64,000 nt of DNA from Leptodactylus fallax (GCA_947044405.1 CAMRHE010000166.1:2667501-2731500), one strand, 5' to 3'. Numbered from the stretch's first letter, positions 23,448 through 35,020 are shown. Made by a program: numbers and translations. The notes: generated by a model from the letters alone, not told the origin.

Positions 23448-24048
23448 TTCACTGGTCATATTTAGTATGCTTTTGAAAATGTCCCATTTACTTTCTGTTC
23501 CCTTCACTTTGAGGACATTGTCACAGTTTATGCTGCTAAGCTCCTCTCTCAGCTGCTGAAAATTGGCCTTCCAGAAGTTAAGTGTTTTTGTACCCCCTCT
23601 ACTGAACATCTTTTTAAAGTGTACATGAAAACTATTATGTTGTGATCACTGTTACCTAGATGACCCCCAACCTATGTTTTTGACAATGTGTAAGGTTCAT
23701 TTGTTAAAACTAGATCTAAAAGTGCCTTGCCTCTTCTTGGGTCCTGCACTATTTGTGATAGACAATAGTCTTTTATTACTGACAAAAACCTGTTCCCTTT
23801 ATGGGACCTGCAGGTTTCTACCTCCCAGTTTATATCTAGGTAGTTGAAATCCACCATAATATTGACTTTATTATGCTTTGTGGTCTCAACTATTTGTCTT
23901 ATTAGTATATTACCGGCTTCTTCCATTATATTTGGGGATTTGTAACAAACCACTATCAATATTTTATTATTCGTTATTCCTCCCTTAATTTCCACCCATA
24001 AGGACGCCACATATTTATTTTCCTCCCATATGTCATCACACAGGGCTG
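23448..24048 (-). pseudogene. CR1-like LINE, endonuclease part
   Basis: The minus frame 23672-24010 reads SLWVEIKGG...VVCYKSPN...VDFNYLDINWE...LDLVLTNEP, the order of motifs of the apurinic-like endonuclease of CR1-clade LINEs (canonical GDFNYPDINW). The glycine before DFN has become valine. The frame stops in the TLSKT region, and downstream antisense LINE sequence continues to the DIRS right end. With 18618-18996 and 16100-17360 it forms one interrupted element. Confidence 0.88.
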
Positions 24049-24054
24049 GATTAA

Positions 24055-24720
24055 AGGGGTTGTCCGGGATAAATTGATATTTCTAATCTAAGCTAAACAC
24101 TCCTCCCGCCTACCTTCTAAATTACTTAGTGTACCAAAAATCTATATTTACCTAGATCGGCAGGTTGGTCATATGACCGAACCAGACACATTTTCCGATT
24201 GTCCGGTGATGTTCCATTTCCAGAAGGGGGAAACGGAATGTCACCTATGTTAACCCAACCAACCCCATCATACTTACTTGTCTTCTGGTCCAGTCCTTCT
24301 GGACACGGGACGTCACTTCTTTTGGGCGGCTGGCACCTCCTCTTCTTGACGTCTGCTGGCCTCCCATGACTGTGCAATAGAGCCGGAGGCATGCACAGTA
24401 GCCGGCACTCCGGCTCTATTGCGCAGGCGTTGGTGGCTGGCAGATGTCAAGAAGAGGAGGTGCCGGCCTCCCAGAAGAAGTGACGTACCGTGCCTAGAAG
24501 CGAAAGACAGGAAAGTTTGATGGGGTGGGAGGGTTGAGACAGTTAGGAAGAACTAGTAGTGGGCGAACTAGCTAGGGAAACAGGGAGGGGGTTTGAGTGA
24601 AAAAGGAGGGGGAGGGAGTGAGAAAGGGAGGGGGGAGGGAGAGAGAGAGGGAGGTGGTGTGAGCCAGCTATGAGTGAAGCCCAAGGCATTATGGTAGTTG
24701 TAGGAAAACACAGAACAGGA
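24055..24720. mobile_element. Foldback repeat, AGGGGTTGTCC family, left end and GC-rich palindrome
   Basis: TTAA at 24051-24054 is followed by AGGGGTTGTCCGGG. Between about 24285 and 24490 two arms match as an inverted repeat ('gctggcacctcctcttcttg' against its complement), with a short centre around 24390. The stretch 24250-24720 is also similar in order to 30788-31250. The right terminus is not seen. Confidence 0.6.
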
Positions 24721-24734
24721 AGATTCCCTTTTCC

Positions 24735-25030
24735 CTGCCTCTTCGCTGTGTCAGCAGCCGATGTTCTTATCTTCAGGATCGAAATCCTGTGCATGCGCAG
24801 TCGGCTCTGCCACTTTGGGTTCGGGCAGAGCCAACTGCGCATGCTCCGCCTGCCATGTTGATTCGATTACTACATGAGTGTATTTCTATGGAGTGCTGAG
24901 CATACTAAGCATACTAAGCATGCTCAGTTTTCCATAGTACTACACGAGAGTACTGCGCATGCGCGGGATTTTGATCCCGAAGATAAGAACGTCGGCTGCT
25001 GACGAAGCGAAGAGGCAGGGAAAAGAGGCA
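24735..25030. repeat. Inverted repeat around a CATGCGCAG-rich centre
   Basis: The left arm at about 24745-24810 ('ttttccctgcctcttcgctg', then 'gttcttatcttcaggatc') is matched in inverse orientation at about 24955-25024. Several GCGCATGC words lie inside and a short 'catactaagcatactaagca' tandem lies at 24901-24920. No coding capacity; probably another MITE or part of the one just upstream. Confidence 0.7.
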
Positions 25031-25494
25031 GGGGGCGTCAAGAATAAAACACAGAGGCGGCGTTGCAGGGGGTGACTAAGCTGTGCTCGAAGCACAGGAG
25101 GAACGTCCCCTGTGCTCTCTGAGCATCATTTACATAAATGTAAAACCTGTAAAAACTTGAAAACCTGCAGCGAGGATGTGAGACATAAGGGTAGGAGATG
25201 AATAACCTTTATAAAGGCTATTCCAACCTGGTGTCAGTTAAAAAACGATATATGCAATGATAGACTCCCCTTAAATAATGCTTCAGTTTTATTGTATGGG
25301 TTGTTACAGATGCGGCAATACAAATATGTATTGTTTTTATTAATGGGACTTACATCAGCAATCTTCTGATCACTGGTTCAGTAGTATACACTGAAATACA
25401 CTTGTGTTGCAGTTGTTTATAGGAAGTCAGCCGAGGTGGACATTTAAACTTTTTGGTTTAAATGAGCACTGTATAATAGAGAAAGTAGAAAAGA

Positions 25495-25855
25495 AAATAT
25501 TGGATTCTAGCATAAAAACCTAATACCATCTGTAAAACATGGAGGTGGTAGTATCATAGTTTGGGCCTATTTTCATGAATCTGGGGCAAGACAGTTATAC
25601 CAGCAAATTCTAAAGAAAACATCTGTGCATAAGTTGAATCTCAAGAGAACATGGTCATGTATCAAGACAATTAGCCCAAGTCATTCTACCAAGGAATGGT
25701 TAGAAGAATAATAAATGTAATGTCAAAAACCTAACCTTAGTCCAAAAGAAATATAGTTAAAGGTCTTTAGGACCTGACATGAGCAGTTCATGGGAGGAAA
25801 CCCACCAGAATAACAGAGCTTGTCCTGATCTATAACATAATACCTGTAGATTGAA
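25495..25855 (+). pseudogene. Tc1-like transposase fossil (catalytic part)
   Basis: The plus-strand translation gives SVKHGGGSIIVWAYF, matching the KHGGGSVMVWGCF motif of Tc1 transposases. It is followed by a degraded QDN-P-H-STKEWL region and a degenerate PNLSPKEI where active enzymes have PDLNPIE. Several stop codons are present and no terminal repeats remain. It is an old remnant. Confidence 0.75.
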
Positions 25856-25859
25856 CTGT

Positions 25860-26670
25860 ATTTTTATTGTGATGTGTTTTCTATAATTAATGCAGGCTGC
25901 AGCCCAGACCCTTAAATAAATCCAGACCCTAGACTATAGCCCTAAATTCACACCAGAGCACTCTATATTCTTACCTCTTCTCTTACAGTCACTATTTTAG
26001 CTTCCAGCACCATGCTACATGCACCACTGCAGATTCTGTCCTGACACCAGCTGGCATAAGGACCCACTTCTTGCTCCAAGGCTGCAGAGGAGCCTGGGAG
26101 CAAGGAAGGTAAGTATTATTATCAGACAATACCTATCTACCTTGTTAACTATGTAATGCTTGGTAGTGTATTCAGGGCTGCCTCATGATTATCTCGCCTC
26201 AGACGGCAGATGACTGCACCTGAGCCACAACCTACACATTTCTAGTGGGCTGTTTTCAACTGTAAAAAATCTCCTATGGATGCCTCAGTTATAGGGAAAA
26301 GCTGCTGTAATAAAAATAGCCTGATTGTCACCTCTTTGAAGATTATTTCTGATTTCATGGGCAAAAAATTAACATATAAAAAGCAAACAAACAAACAAAT
26401 AAAGAAAATTTAATGGGAACCTCTCAGCACTATTCAGAAAACTAAAACACCCATAAATCCTTATCAGCTGGAGAATTAGTGAGTACTCACTAGTGAGTAA
26501 TCAGTGGCTGCTATGCTATGTAAAAATACATGTGGCTGCTATGTGTGAGGCTATTTTTGACACTTAACAACTGGTCCAAAGGGACCTATGGGTGGTTGAG
26601 TGTTCCAAATAGCCCTGACAGTCTCCCTTTAAATACCGTTCAATGTCAAAGCAATCTTGGGAACAATACT
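25860..26670. other. No gene seen
   Basis: No coding region. A small imperfect hairpin, 'cttgctccaaggctgcag' with its partner, lies near 26070-26110 beside a 'aggtaagtattattatcag' phrase that also borders other foldback repeats in frogs. Simple AAAC repeats lie near 26385. Confidence 0.35.
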
Positions 26671-26671
26671 T

Positions 26672-26957
26672 TCCTAAGCCTAAGGTGGAAATGCAGCATA
26701 AAATATGCTGCATTTGACAGTACCAGCAAAGTGAATGAGATGTTATTATTGTCATCCACACATTGTGTAAAAAAAAAAAGTTTTCCATAAATTTAGCATG
26801 TTAGTTTTAGCTGCGGAATCATGAGCATTTTCCCTATATATTGAATAGAGGAAGAAAAAAAGCTAAGAAAAGCACAGCAAAAACTCAATAAGAAAAACTC
26901 TGCAGAAAAAAGCTAGGCATTTTTAGCTGCAATTTGCTACATTAGGCCTTAGCCTGG
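26672..26957. mobile_element. MITE, probably GGCCCCAYGTAGCG family (copy 3, diverged)
   Basis: The right end is the complement of CCAGGCTAAGGCCTAATGTAGC and the left end contains 'ctaagcctaaggtggaaatg', so the termini are related to the MITEs at 526 and 1239. The interior carries the related block 'tcatccacacattgtgtaaa' followed by poly-A. Confidence 0.5.
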
Positions 26958-27559
26958 AAATGGTGATTTTTTTTTTGTTGTTGCTGACATTACTGTGATT
27001 TTTAAGCCAAAGTCAGGAGTGTGTTGAACAGAAGTGCTTACTTTACATTTTGCATTCTATTTTGTAGCCAATCCTATATTTGGTTCAAAAAAACCCTGCA
27101 AACGGATTTTTCATATTGATGGCCTATCAAGTGTACATAACCATATTTAAATTTATAGAATATATATGAATTATAACCAGCATTTACTCTCAGTTCTTTC
27201 TTCAGCTTGCACAGGATAAACATTTCAAATGTACCATTACCAGCTTCTATTGTGTCACATTACAAGTTTATCCTATTACAAGCTTATATTGTGTAATTCT
27301 ATTTCATATGTGTGTTTAGTAACTTTTCCACTAGAGGTCGCAATCATCCATGTTTTCTGTACAGCAGTCTGAGAAATATACTTTTATTTTTCTCTTTCTC
27401 TCTATAAACACTAAAAATCCCTCAGCTTAGGCCTCAAGGCTTTGTTACTAAATGAACATTTCAGTTCTTTTGAGGTTGTGACAATTCTATTTTTTTATCT
27501 GTTATTTAACCAGCCTAGGACTAAGTCTACTTTGGATCTTAAGGTTGATAGTAATATAA

Positions 27560-29285
27560 TGTTGTACCGTGTTAGCCATTGAAAGTAGTGGAAGAGTGAA
27601 GAAATCAGGCGATACCTTTTAGAGGCTAACTGAGTATACTGATGGTGAGCTTTCGGAAGTACTAGCTTCCTTCATCAGACATGGTGTTATACAAGAAACT
27701 GAAAACTCACTAGATTTTTTATACCCTAAAGACATGGGTCTCAAAGGATCTTAGAGTCCTTAAATAAAACAAAAAAAAACAAAATGCAATCTAAGTAGAG
27801 AAGTTATTTACAACCGGTCAAAAAATAAACAATCTGGAAAGTTGTGGTGCGTGACAGAGGGATCTGTTATCTGTTTGCAATGAGGTGGTGATTTGTGACC
27901 CTCATAGTTCATACATAGTGTGACATGAAACTGGCATGAATATTAAGTCCAAATAAAATGTCCCATTAAAACCACAACCCGCAAATCTTCAATAGAGTGG
28001 TCTTCTCCGGAGAAATGTGAGGCCACTGGGAGATCTGTTCTGCTGTTATTAATGTTGAATCTGTGTGAGTTCATGCGCTGACTAAGTCTCTGCCCTGTTT
28101 CCCCCACATAGAGGCCTGTGGTGGGTCATTGCACACACATTATGAGATACACCACATTGGAAGACCTGCAGGAAAATGTCCCCCTAATTCTGTGCACCTG
28201 TTGTGACTGTGGGACAGGTACACTGTCAGCAGTGTGGATGTGCTTGCAGGTCATGCACCTATTTTGCAGGCAAGATGAGGTGCCATTTTCAGTTGGGGCC
28301 TTCAGGGCACTCCAGACATTAATATGCCGTAGGTTTGGTGGTGGCCGAAAGGAAAGGAGAGGGGTGACTGGAAATATGTCCTTGAGTCTGTTGTCCTTAT
28401 GTAGCACAGGTTGGAGCTCCTTGGCAATCCTTCGTAGGATCTCCAGCTGTGGGTTGTAGGTGACAACTAGGGGCACTCGGGCATCTTTCTGGGTCTCTTT
28501 ATATGTGAGCAGACTGTCTCTGTTAATAGCTGCCGCTTTGTTTAATTGGTTGTCCATCACTTTTGGTTTGTATCCCAATTGGAGAAATTTCGTCCTCAGA
28601 TCCAGGAGGTGCTTGTCCAGGTCTGCTTTGTTGGAGCAAATACGCTTGTATCGTATAGCCTGGCTGTAAATAATAGATTGTCTTGTGTGCTTGGGGTGGA
28701 AGCTGTCGTTTCTCAGGTAGGCCATTCTGTCTGTGGGTTTGTGGTATATCGATGTGAGTAGCCGGTGGTCTTTGATGTATATTGTGGTATCCAGAAAGTG
28801 AATTTCAATCTGTGAGTAGCTAAGTTTAAGGTTGATGGTAAGGTGAAAGTCATTGAAGTCATTATGGAATTGAAGTAGGGCCTCCTCACCTTCAGTCTAG
28901 ATAACAAGGATATCATCGATATAACGATGGTAAATCATAGGTTTGGTGGTCCATGTTGATAAATATGCTCCTTCCAGTTCTGCCATAAAGAGATTTACAT
29001 ACTGGGGTGCACATCTTGGCCCCATTGAAGTTCCCATTCGCTGTAGATATAGATCCTCTCCAAAGGTAAAATGGTTATGGATATGGATGAATTGTATGAG
29101 CTGCGTTACTGGTTCTGTTGGAAGGTTTTGTTTTTCCAGGTGTACCCGACATGCTGCAACTCCATCCTTGTGGGGAATGTTGGTATACAGGGATTCCACA
29201 TCCATGGTGGCCAAAATGGTACCCTCAGGTAGTTGGCCCAGGGCATTCAGTTTGTTAAGAAGGTCAGTGCTGTGACATTTAATGT
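27560..29285 (-). mobile_element. Penelope-like element, 5'-truncated
   Basis: A minus-strand retroelement containing RT, linker, GIY-YIG endonuclease and a 3' untranslated tail. The tail includes 'gatgaaggaagctagtactt' and an 'aaaggtatcgcctgatttct' phrase often seen at Penelope 3' ends. It is truncated at about 29285 inside the RT domain. Confidence 0.88.
27943..29285 (-). pseudogene. Penelope-type RT with GIY-YIG endonuclease, two nonsense codons
   Basis: A single reading frame can be followed for about 447 codons. It starts inside the RT (LLNKLNALGQLPEGTILATMDVESLYTNIPH), then QRMGTSMGPRCAPQYVNLFM and the catalytic HRYIDDILVI box, both aspartates intact. A TAG at 28897-28899 interrupts it. 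The thumb and linker follow (IHFLDTTIYIK, LLTSIYHKPTDRMAYL) with a Cys-rich CLQNRCMTCKHI stretch. A TGA at 28126-28128 stands where Cys is expected, and the GIY-YIG core LYVGETGQRLSQRMNSHR with DLPVASHF follows. The frame then ends naturally at 27943. Without those two stops the C-terminal two thirds would be open, which implies moderate age. Confidence 0.9.
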
Positions 29286-29531
29286 GACATTATGAGGGCT
29301 TGTTCAATTTTTTTTATTTGCTATTTTTAAACTATTGCATTGTTAGAGACCAATCTGCCACAGGAGTCCATAAGAAGTATCAATGACACAGTTTAGGTGC
29401 AGAAGTCACTACTCACCACAGCATATAAGGTGTTAAACAGCTGGACTCATATTGCAGCTGTCAGTCCCAGCTACTTTCCTACAGGTAAGCTGCTGGTGGC
29501 AGAGAAGTGCCCACAGGGCCACTTGACTGTC

Positions 29532-30762
29532 CAGTGCTGTGAAAAATTATTTGCCCCCTTACAGATTTCTTTTGTTTTTGCACATTTGTCACACTTATAT
29601 GTTTCAGATTATTCAAACAAATTTGAATATTAGACAAATATCTGTCTGACAACATGATGTAGGCTAAAAGATCTAAAAAGGCAACACATTATGCTCCAAT
29701 TTGAAAAAAATCAAGAACAAATGAGAAACAAAGTCATTGATATCTATCAGTCTGGAAAATATTACAAAGCCATTTCTAAGGTTTTAGGGACTCCAGTGAA
29801 CCACAGTGAGAGCTATTATTCACAAATGGAGAAAACATGAAACAATGGTGAACCTTCCCAGGAGTGGCCAGTGTAACAAAATTATTCCAAGAGCATATCA
29901 ACGACTCATCCAGGAGGTCCCAAAAGAACCCAGGGCAACATCTAAAGCACTGCAGGCCTCACTTACCTCAGTGAAGGTCAGTGTTCATGATTCAACAATA
30001 AGAAAGAGACTGCGCGACAATGGTATGCATGGGAGAATTCAAGGCAAAAACCTTCTGACCAAAAAAAATATAAAGGCCTGCCTCAAATTTGCCAAGAAAA
30101 CATCTTGATAATCCCCAACATTTTTGGGAAAATATTGTTTTGGTTAACAAAACAAAAGTGGAACTTTTTGGAATGCGTGGGTCCAGTTACATCTGGCGTA
30201 AAACTAACACAGCATTTCAGAAGAAGACTGTCATACCAATAATCAAACTAGTGTGATGGTCTGGTGCTGTTTTGGGGTTTAGACGACTTGCTGTAATGGA
30301 TGGAACCATGAATTCTGCTCTCTACCATAAAATCGTGAGGGAGAATGTCTAGCCATCAGTTTGTGACGTTAAGCTCAAACATACATCGGTTTTGCAGCAG
30401 GACAATGATCCGAAGCACACCAGCAATATCACCCCTGAATGGCTGAAAAAACTAAATGAAGGTTTTGGAGTGGTCTAGTCAAAATCCGGACTTAAATTGA
30501 GATGCTGTGGCATGACCTTAAATAGGCCGTTCATGCTCGAAAACCCTACATTGTGGCTGAATTAAAACAAGAAGAAGAGAGGGCTACAAGAGTGGCAGAA
30601 CCAGTTATTAGGATTAGGAGGGCAATAACTTTTTCACATAGGGCCAATGGTTGGTTGGTTGGTTTGGATATTTTTTTCCCTTAATAAATAAAATCATCAT
30701 TGAAAGACTGCATTTTGAATTCACTCAGATTATCTTGCCTGATATTGAAATTCGTTTGATAA
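29532..30762 (+). pseudogene. Tc1-like element fossil (DD34E type)
   Basis: The left terminal repeat begins CAGTGCTGTGAAAAATTATT. The transposase N-terminus is at about 29705 (EQMRNKVIDIYQSGKYYKAIS). The middle is open at 29806-30108 (KWRKHETMVNLPRSG, TIRKRLRDNGMHGR). The catalytic residues are in the 'cagcaggacaatgatccgaa' region near 30398, with frameshifts and stops. The element fades at 30762, before its right terminus, where foldback sequence begins. Inactive. Confidence 0.88.
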
Positions 30763-30769
30763 TCTCAAA

Positions 30770-31390
30770 ATTCTCACCCCCTCTCCACCCCATCATACTT
30801 ACCTATCTTCCTTTCAGACTTCCTCCTGCAGGATGGCTCCTCCTTCTTTTCTGACTCTGCCAGCGCGCGCAATAGTCCTGCGCTACAGCCGACAATCCAC
30901 CTCTACTGCGCAGGAAGCAGTAGCCTCCCATGCCTGCGCAGTAGAGGTGGATTGCAGGCTGCAGCACAGCACCGGGACAATTGTGCGCACCGGCAGAGTC
31001 AGAAAAGAGGGAGGAGTCGTCTCGCAGGAGGAAGTCTGGAAGGAAGATAGGTAAGTATGATTGGATAGGGGGTGGGCTGAGTTAGTTGGGAAGGGCTAGC
31101 AGTGGGCAGGATAGCTAGAGAGACAGGGAGGGTGTGTGAGATGGAGGGGGAGGTAGTGAGAGGGAGATAGTGTGAGTCAGCCTACAGTTCAGTCTAGAAG
31201 TACCATGATGCATTAGCTAAGACAGCAGGAAGTTACACCATGTAAACAAATGCAGAAGATGCCAGGAGCTCCCAGAGAAACACAGAGATCACCCGAAACA
31301 CTGCTAAAGGTATTTGGGTGCACTTATTAACCCATTAATAGCACTAACAGACCTTTTTTAAAAAAAATTTTTTTTGTCCAGAAAACCCCT
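30770..31390. mobile_element. Foldback MITE, AGGGGTTGTCC family, left-truncated
   Basis: The right end is the complement of AGGGGTTTTCTGGAC followed by TTAA (31391-31394). The central palindrome spans about 30800-31060, with arms such as 'actgcgcaggaag' and 'cttcctttcagacttcctcc' matched in inverse orientation. 31070-31190 resembles 24520-24680. The left terminus is missing at the junction with the Tc1 fossil. Confidence 0.65.
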
Positions 31391-31424
31391 TTAATCCTGA
31401 CAGGACTCTTAGAAGAGACAGTAA

Positions 31425-31571
31425 GGGCGCATTCACATGACCGAGTTTCAGTCATGATACTGTCCTGTACTGTCGCTGAGAGGCAGGGATTCCTAGCAGC
31501 ATAGAGAACTATACTGTAGCCAACACATGGACAAAGTTTCAAGGCTGAAAGTTGGTTGTGTGAATGTGCCC
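31425..31571. mobile_element. PIF/Harbinger-like MITE
   Basis: 147 bp flanked by TAA on both sides (31422-31424 and 31572-31574). The ends are inverted copies of GGGCGCATTCACATG and GGGCACATTCACACA. A three-base TAA/TTA duplication with G-rich 'TTCACA' ends fits PIF/Harbinger non-autonomous elements. Confidence 0.75.
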
Positions 31572-32138
31572 TAATGAGCCCTCATTACACTGGCTACAGA
31601 CAGTGATCAGCTTTCCCTGTTTCAATGTAGGGTAAGCCGGACTGTCACTATTTTTTTGCTTTTAGCTCAGAAATCCTGCTCCATATCACAGAGATCAGCT
31701 TCTCCAGTTATATAGTGTGTTTTTAGAAAGGGAAAAATGTGTCGCCTCAATTTAAAGTAGGATTCAGAAAAGAAAATGCATTCATTTTATGTGAAGTGGC
31801 ATTTCTCTCAATTATTTTTTGTGTATTAACCCTTTTTTGCCACAACCATTTTTTATTTTTTCATTTTTGTTTTTGACTCCCAGTCCTGGTCATTCCTGGA
31901 AAAAATCAGAAAAAACCCCACAATTGGACATTTCCTATGGGATTTGATTTGTCAGCATTCACTGAGTGGTAAATGTTACACGCTACGTTTATTCTGTGGG
32001 TCAGTACAATCATGGTGGTACCAAATATATATAGTTTTTGTTATGTTTATGTTGTACTTTTAATAAAATATAAGACATTGATAAGAATTGTATCTTTCCT
32101 GCTGCAGCTTGTACAAGCAATTGTCAGATTTTTTATGA

Positions 32139-32747
32139 CAGGGTTGTCAAACTCATTTTCGTCAAGGCACACATCAGCCTTATGTTTGTCTTCAAAGGGC
32201 CCTTAGTAATACTGTGACTGTATAAATGTAGCCGTGCCAGTTAGGCATAGTTACATTTTTAGCCAAGGCAACCATAAGGCTGATCTTAACATATTGTTAA
32301 ATAACACATACCTGATTTCTAAAAATGCTTACCTATTGTGTTTGATATCTGGATGTCCACCAATAAGTAATACTGTCCTAATTACCTCCCCTACAGGAAA
32401 TAGTCCCCCCATAGGTAATAGTGCCCCCACCCACATAGGTAATAGTGTCCTAATTACCCCCCCTACATGTAATATTCCCTCTATAGGTAATAGTGTCCTA
32501 ATTTTCTCCCTCCTACAGGTAATAGTCCCTCCCACATACATATTGGTGATAGTTCTCCCTCCCCCACATCAAATTATATACTTAATTTCATTCTTACCTC
32601 TTCTTCCTGCAAAGCGCTGATTGTCCTCCTGGCTACTCTGTTACCTGCACTATGGTACCACTAAAGCATCATGTCATGACGTCATGGCTGGGAGGACATT
32701 AAAAGAGATGCACAGTCCAGCACCCCATCAGCGCTTTGCAAGAAGTA
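32139..32747. mobile_element. hAT-like fragment with short tandem repeats
   Basis: Begins CAGGGTTGTCAAACTCATTT, a hAT-type terminus that I recognise as a common vertebrate non-autonomous family. It carries a short degenerate array 'aggtaatagtgtcctaatt' at about 32370-32550 and then a small foldback whose arms are 'cttcctgcaaagcgctgat' (about 32610) and its complement (about 32728-32743). The right terminus is absent; Tc1 copy C begins at 32748 in the second arm. Confidence 0.55.
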
Positions 32748-34346
32748 CAGTACAGACCAAAAGTTTGGACACCTTCTCATTCCAAGAGTTTTCTGTATTT
32801 TCATGACTATAAAAATTGTAGATTCACACTGAAGGCATCAAAACTATGAATTAACACATGTGGAATTATATACTTAACAAAAAAAGTGTGAAACAACTGA
32901 AAATATGTCTTATATTCTAGGTTCTTCAAAGTAGCCACCTTTTGCTTTGATTACTGCTTTGCACACTCTTGGCATTCTCTTGGTGAGCTTCAAGAATGGT
33001 TTTCACTTCACAGGTGTACCCTGTCAGGTTTAATAAGTGGGATTTCTTGCCTTATAAATGGGGTTAGGACCATCAGTTGTGTTGTTCAGAAGTCAGGTGG
33101 ATACACAGCTGATAGTCCTACTGAATGGAGTGTTAGAATTTGTATTATGGCAAGAAAAAAGCAGCTAAGTAAAGAAAAACGAGTGGCCATCATTACTTTA
33201 AGAAATGAAGGTCAGTCAGTCCGAAAAATTGGGAAAACTTTGAAAGTGTCCCCAAGTGCAGTGGCCAAAACCATCAAGCGTTACAAAGAAACTGGCTGAC
33301 ATGAGGACCGCCCCAGGAAAGGAAGACCAAGAGTCACCTCTGCTGCGGAGGATAAGTTCATCCGAGTCACCAGCCTCAGAAATCTCAGGTTAACAGCAGC
33401 TCAGATTAGAGACCAGGTCAATGCCACACAGAGTTCTAGCAGCAGACACATCTCTACAACAACTGTTAAGAGGAGACTGTGTGCAGCAGGCCTTCATGGT
33501 AAAATAGCTGCTAGGAAACCACTGCTAAGGACAGGCAACAAGCAGAAGAGACTTGTTTGGGCTAAAGAATACAAGGAATGGACATTAGACTTGTGGAAAT
33601 CTGTGCTTTGGTCTGATGAGTACAAATTTGAGATCTTTGGTTCCAACCACCGTGTCTTTGTGCGACGCAGAAAAGGTGAACAAATGGACTCTACATGCCT
33701 GGTTCCCACCGTGAAGCATAGAGGAGGAGGTGTGATGGTGTGGGGATGCTTTGCTGGTGACACTGTTGGGGATTTATTCAAAATTGAAGGAATACTGAAC
33801 CAGCATGGTTACCACAGCATCTTGCAGCGGCATGCTATTCCATCCGGTTTGCGTTTAGTTGGACCATCAGTTATTTTTCAACAGGACAATGACTCCAAAC
33901 ACACCTCCAGACTGTGTAAGGGCTATTTGACCAAGAAGGAGAGTGATGGGGTGTTACGCCAGATGACCTGGCCTCCACAGCCACCAGACCTGAACCCAAT
34001 CGAGATGGTTTGGGGTGAGCTGGACCGCAGAGTGAAGGCAAAAGGGCCAACAAGTGCTAAGCATCTCTGGGAACTCCTTCAAGACTGTTGGAAGATCATT
34101 TCAGGTGACTACCTCTTGAAGCTCATCAAGAGAATGCCAAGAGTGTGCAAAGCAGTAATCAAAGCAAAAGGTGGCTACTTTGAAGAACCTAGAATATAAG
34201 ACATATTTTCAGTTGTTTCACACTTTTTTGTTAAGTATATAATTCCACATGTGTTAATTCATTGTTTTGATGCCTTCAGTGTGAATCTACAATTTTTATA
34301 GTCATGAAAATACAGAAAACTCTTGGAATGAGAAGGTGTGTCTGTA

Positions 34347-34349
<3 letters not shown>
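32748..34349 (+). mobile_element. Tc1/mariner transposon, family 2, copy C
   Basis: Flanked by TA and bounded by inverted ends starting CAGTACAGACC. Family 2 has unusually long terminal repeats that reach into the 3' end of the transposase gene, so the left end carries an inverted copy of the last coding stretch. Here the left repeat lacks 13 bases ('ggtagtcacctga') and the right repeat lacks the 12-base segment 'ccaaacttttgg' near its tip, relative to copy D. The right flank runs straight into a TA microsatellite. Confidence 0.92.
33147..34199 (+). pseudogene. Tc1-like transposase (DD38E), one nonsense codon
   Basis: A 350-residue reading frame from MARKKQLSKEKR to FEEPRI, broken only by TGA at 33297-33299 (codon 51; copy D has TCA, Ser). 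Domains: first helix-turn-helix around GQSVRKIGKTLKVSPSAV, GRPRVTS hook-like linker, second helix-turn-helix, then the catalytic domain with D in LWSDEYKF, D in FQQDNDSKHT and E in LNPIEMVW. Thirty-eight residues separate the last two, so DD38E. This spacing is the defining feature of the published Intruder group of Tc1 relatives; I infer membership only from spacing. The last ~80 codons lie inside the terminal repeat. Confidence 0.92.

Positions 34350-34384
<35 letters not shown>
34350..34384. repeat. TA microsatellite at Tc1 copy C right flank
   Basis: A run of alternating TA directly abutting the element end. Tc1 elements insert at TA, so the element may have landed in a TA run or the run may have expanded afterwards. 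Confidence 0.95.
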
Positions 34385-34388
<4 letters not shown>

Positions 34389-34492
34389 TGCTAATTGTTA
34401 TTTACCAGAGCATTAGAGCCACATGTAATAAATAAATGGATATTCACAAATGTCAGATAGAGTGCATAAACAGAGAAATGACACATGTATTG

Positions 34493-35002
34493 TTAAATAA
34501 AGGGGGCAAATGAGATTGCATCATTAAAGCCATGTGGCCTAAAGGATCCAAATGTAAAGATCCACTGTGCCTCTTTCTGTAAAATGACACAATCCCAGTC
34601 ATTCCCCTGTAGTGACTTCTGAATCCACTCTATGCCTTGAAACTGCATGGCAAAGAGATCACCCTGGTGAGATTCCCAGACATGTGTCACTAATGGTTTG
34701 TCTACCCATCTGGAAATGTCTCCAATATGATCCAATATGCATCTGCGTTCTTTCTTGACCACATAGTTGACTGGGCAAGAACATGTTGCGACATGGACTA
34801 TACCCTCAGTTTGGCAGTTGATGAAGTCACTAATGTTAAAAGATTGACCTGTGGCATGTGCCTTCACCACTGATCCTTTTCGGATATAGACACATGCTGT
34901 ACAGGAGCCACATTTAAAGGTATCCACAGGATGAGCAGTACCAAGCCAAGTTTGAAATGTCTTAGAGGGGGCTAAGTGGCTATGTGTCAATCTGTCGCCC
35001 AA
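34493..35002 (-). pseudogene. Neptune-type PLE C-terminal (GIY-YIG-like) part
   Basis: The frame has a Cys cluster, FKCGSCTACVYI, then FINCQTEGIVHVATCSC, a region matching the Neptune GIY-YIG start where the expected YVGKT has decayed to YVVKK, ILDHIGDI, and the closing block GNDWDCVILQKEAQWIFTFGS...SFAPFI. These features place it in the Neptune branch, which has the extra Cys motif before the endonuclease. The start Met is in a degraded region and is arbitrary. Confidence 0.82.
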
Positions 35003-35020
35003 ATTGCGTTCTCTATGGAA

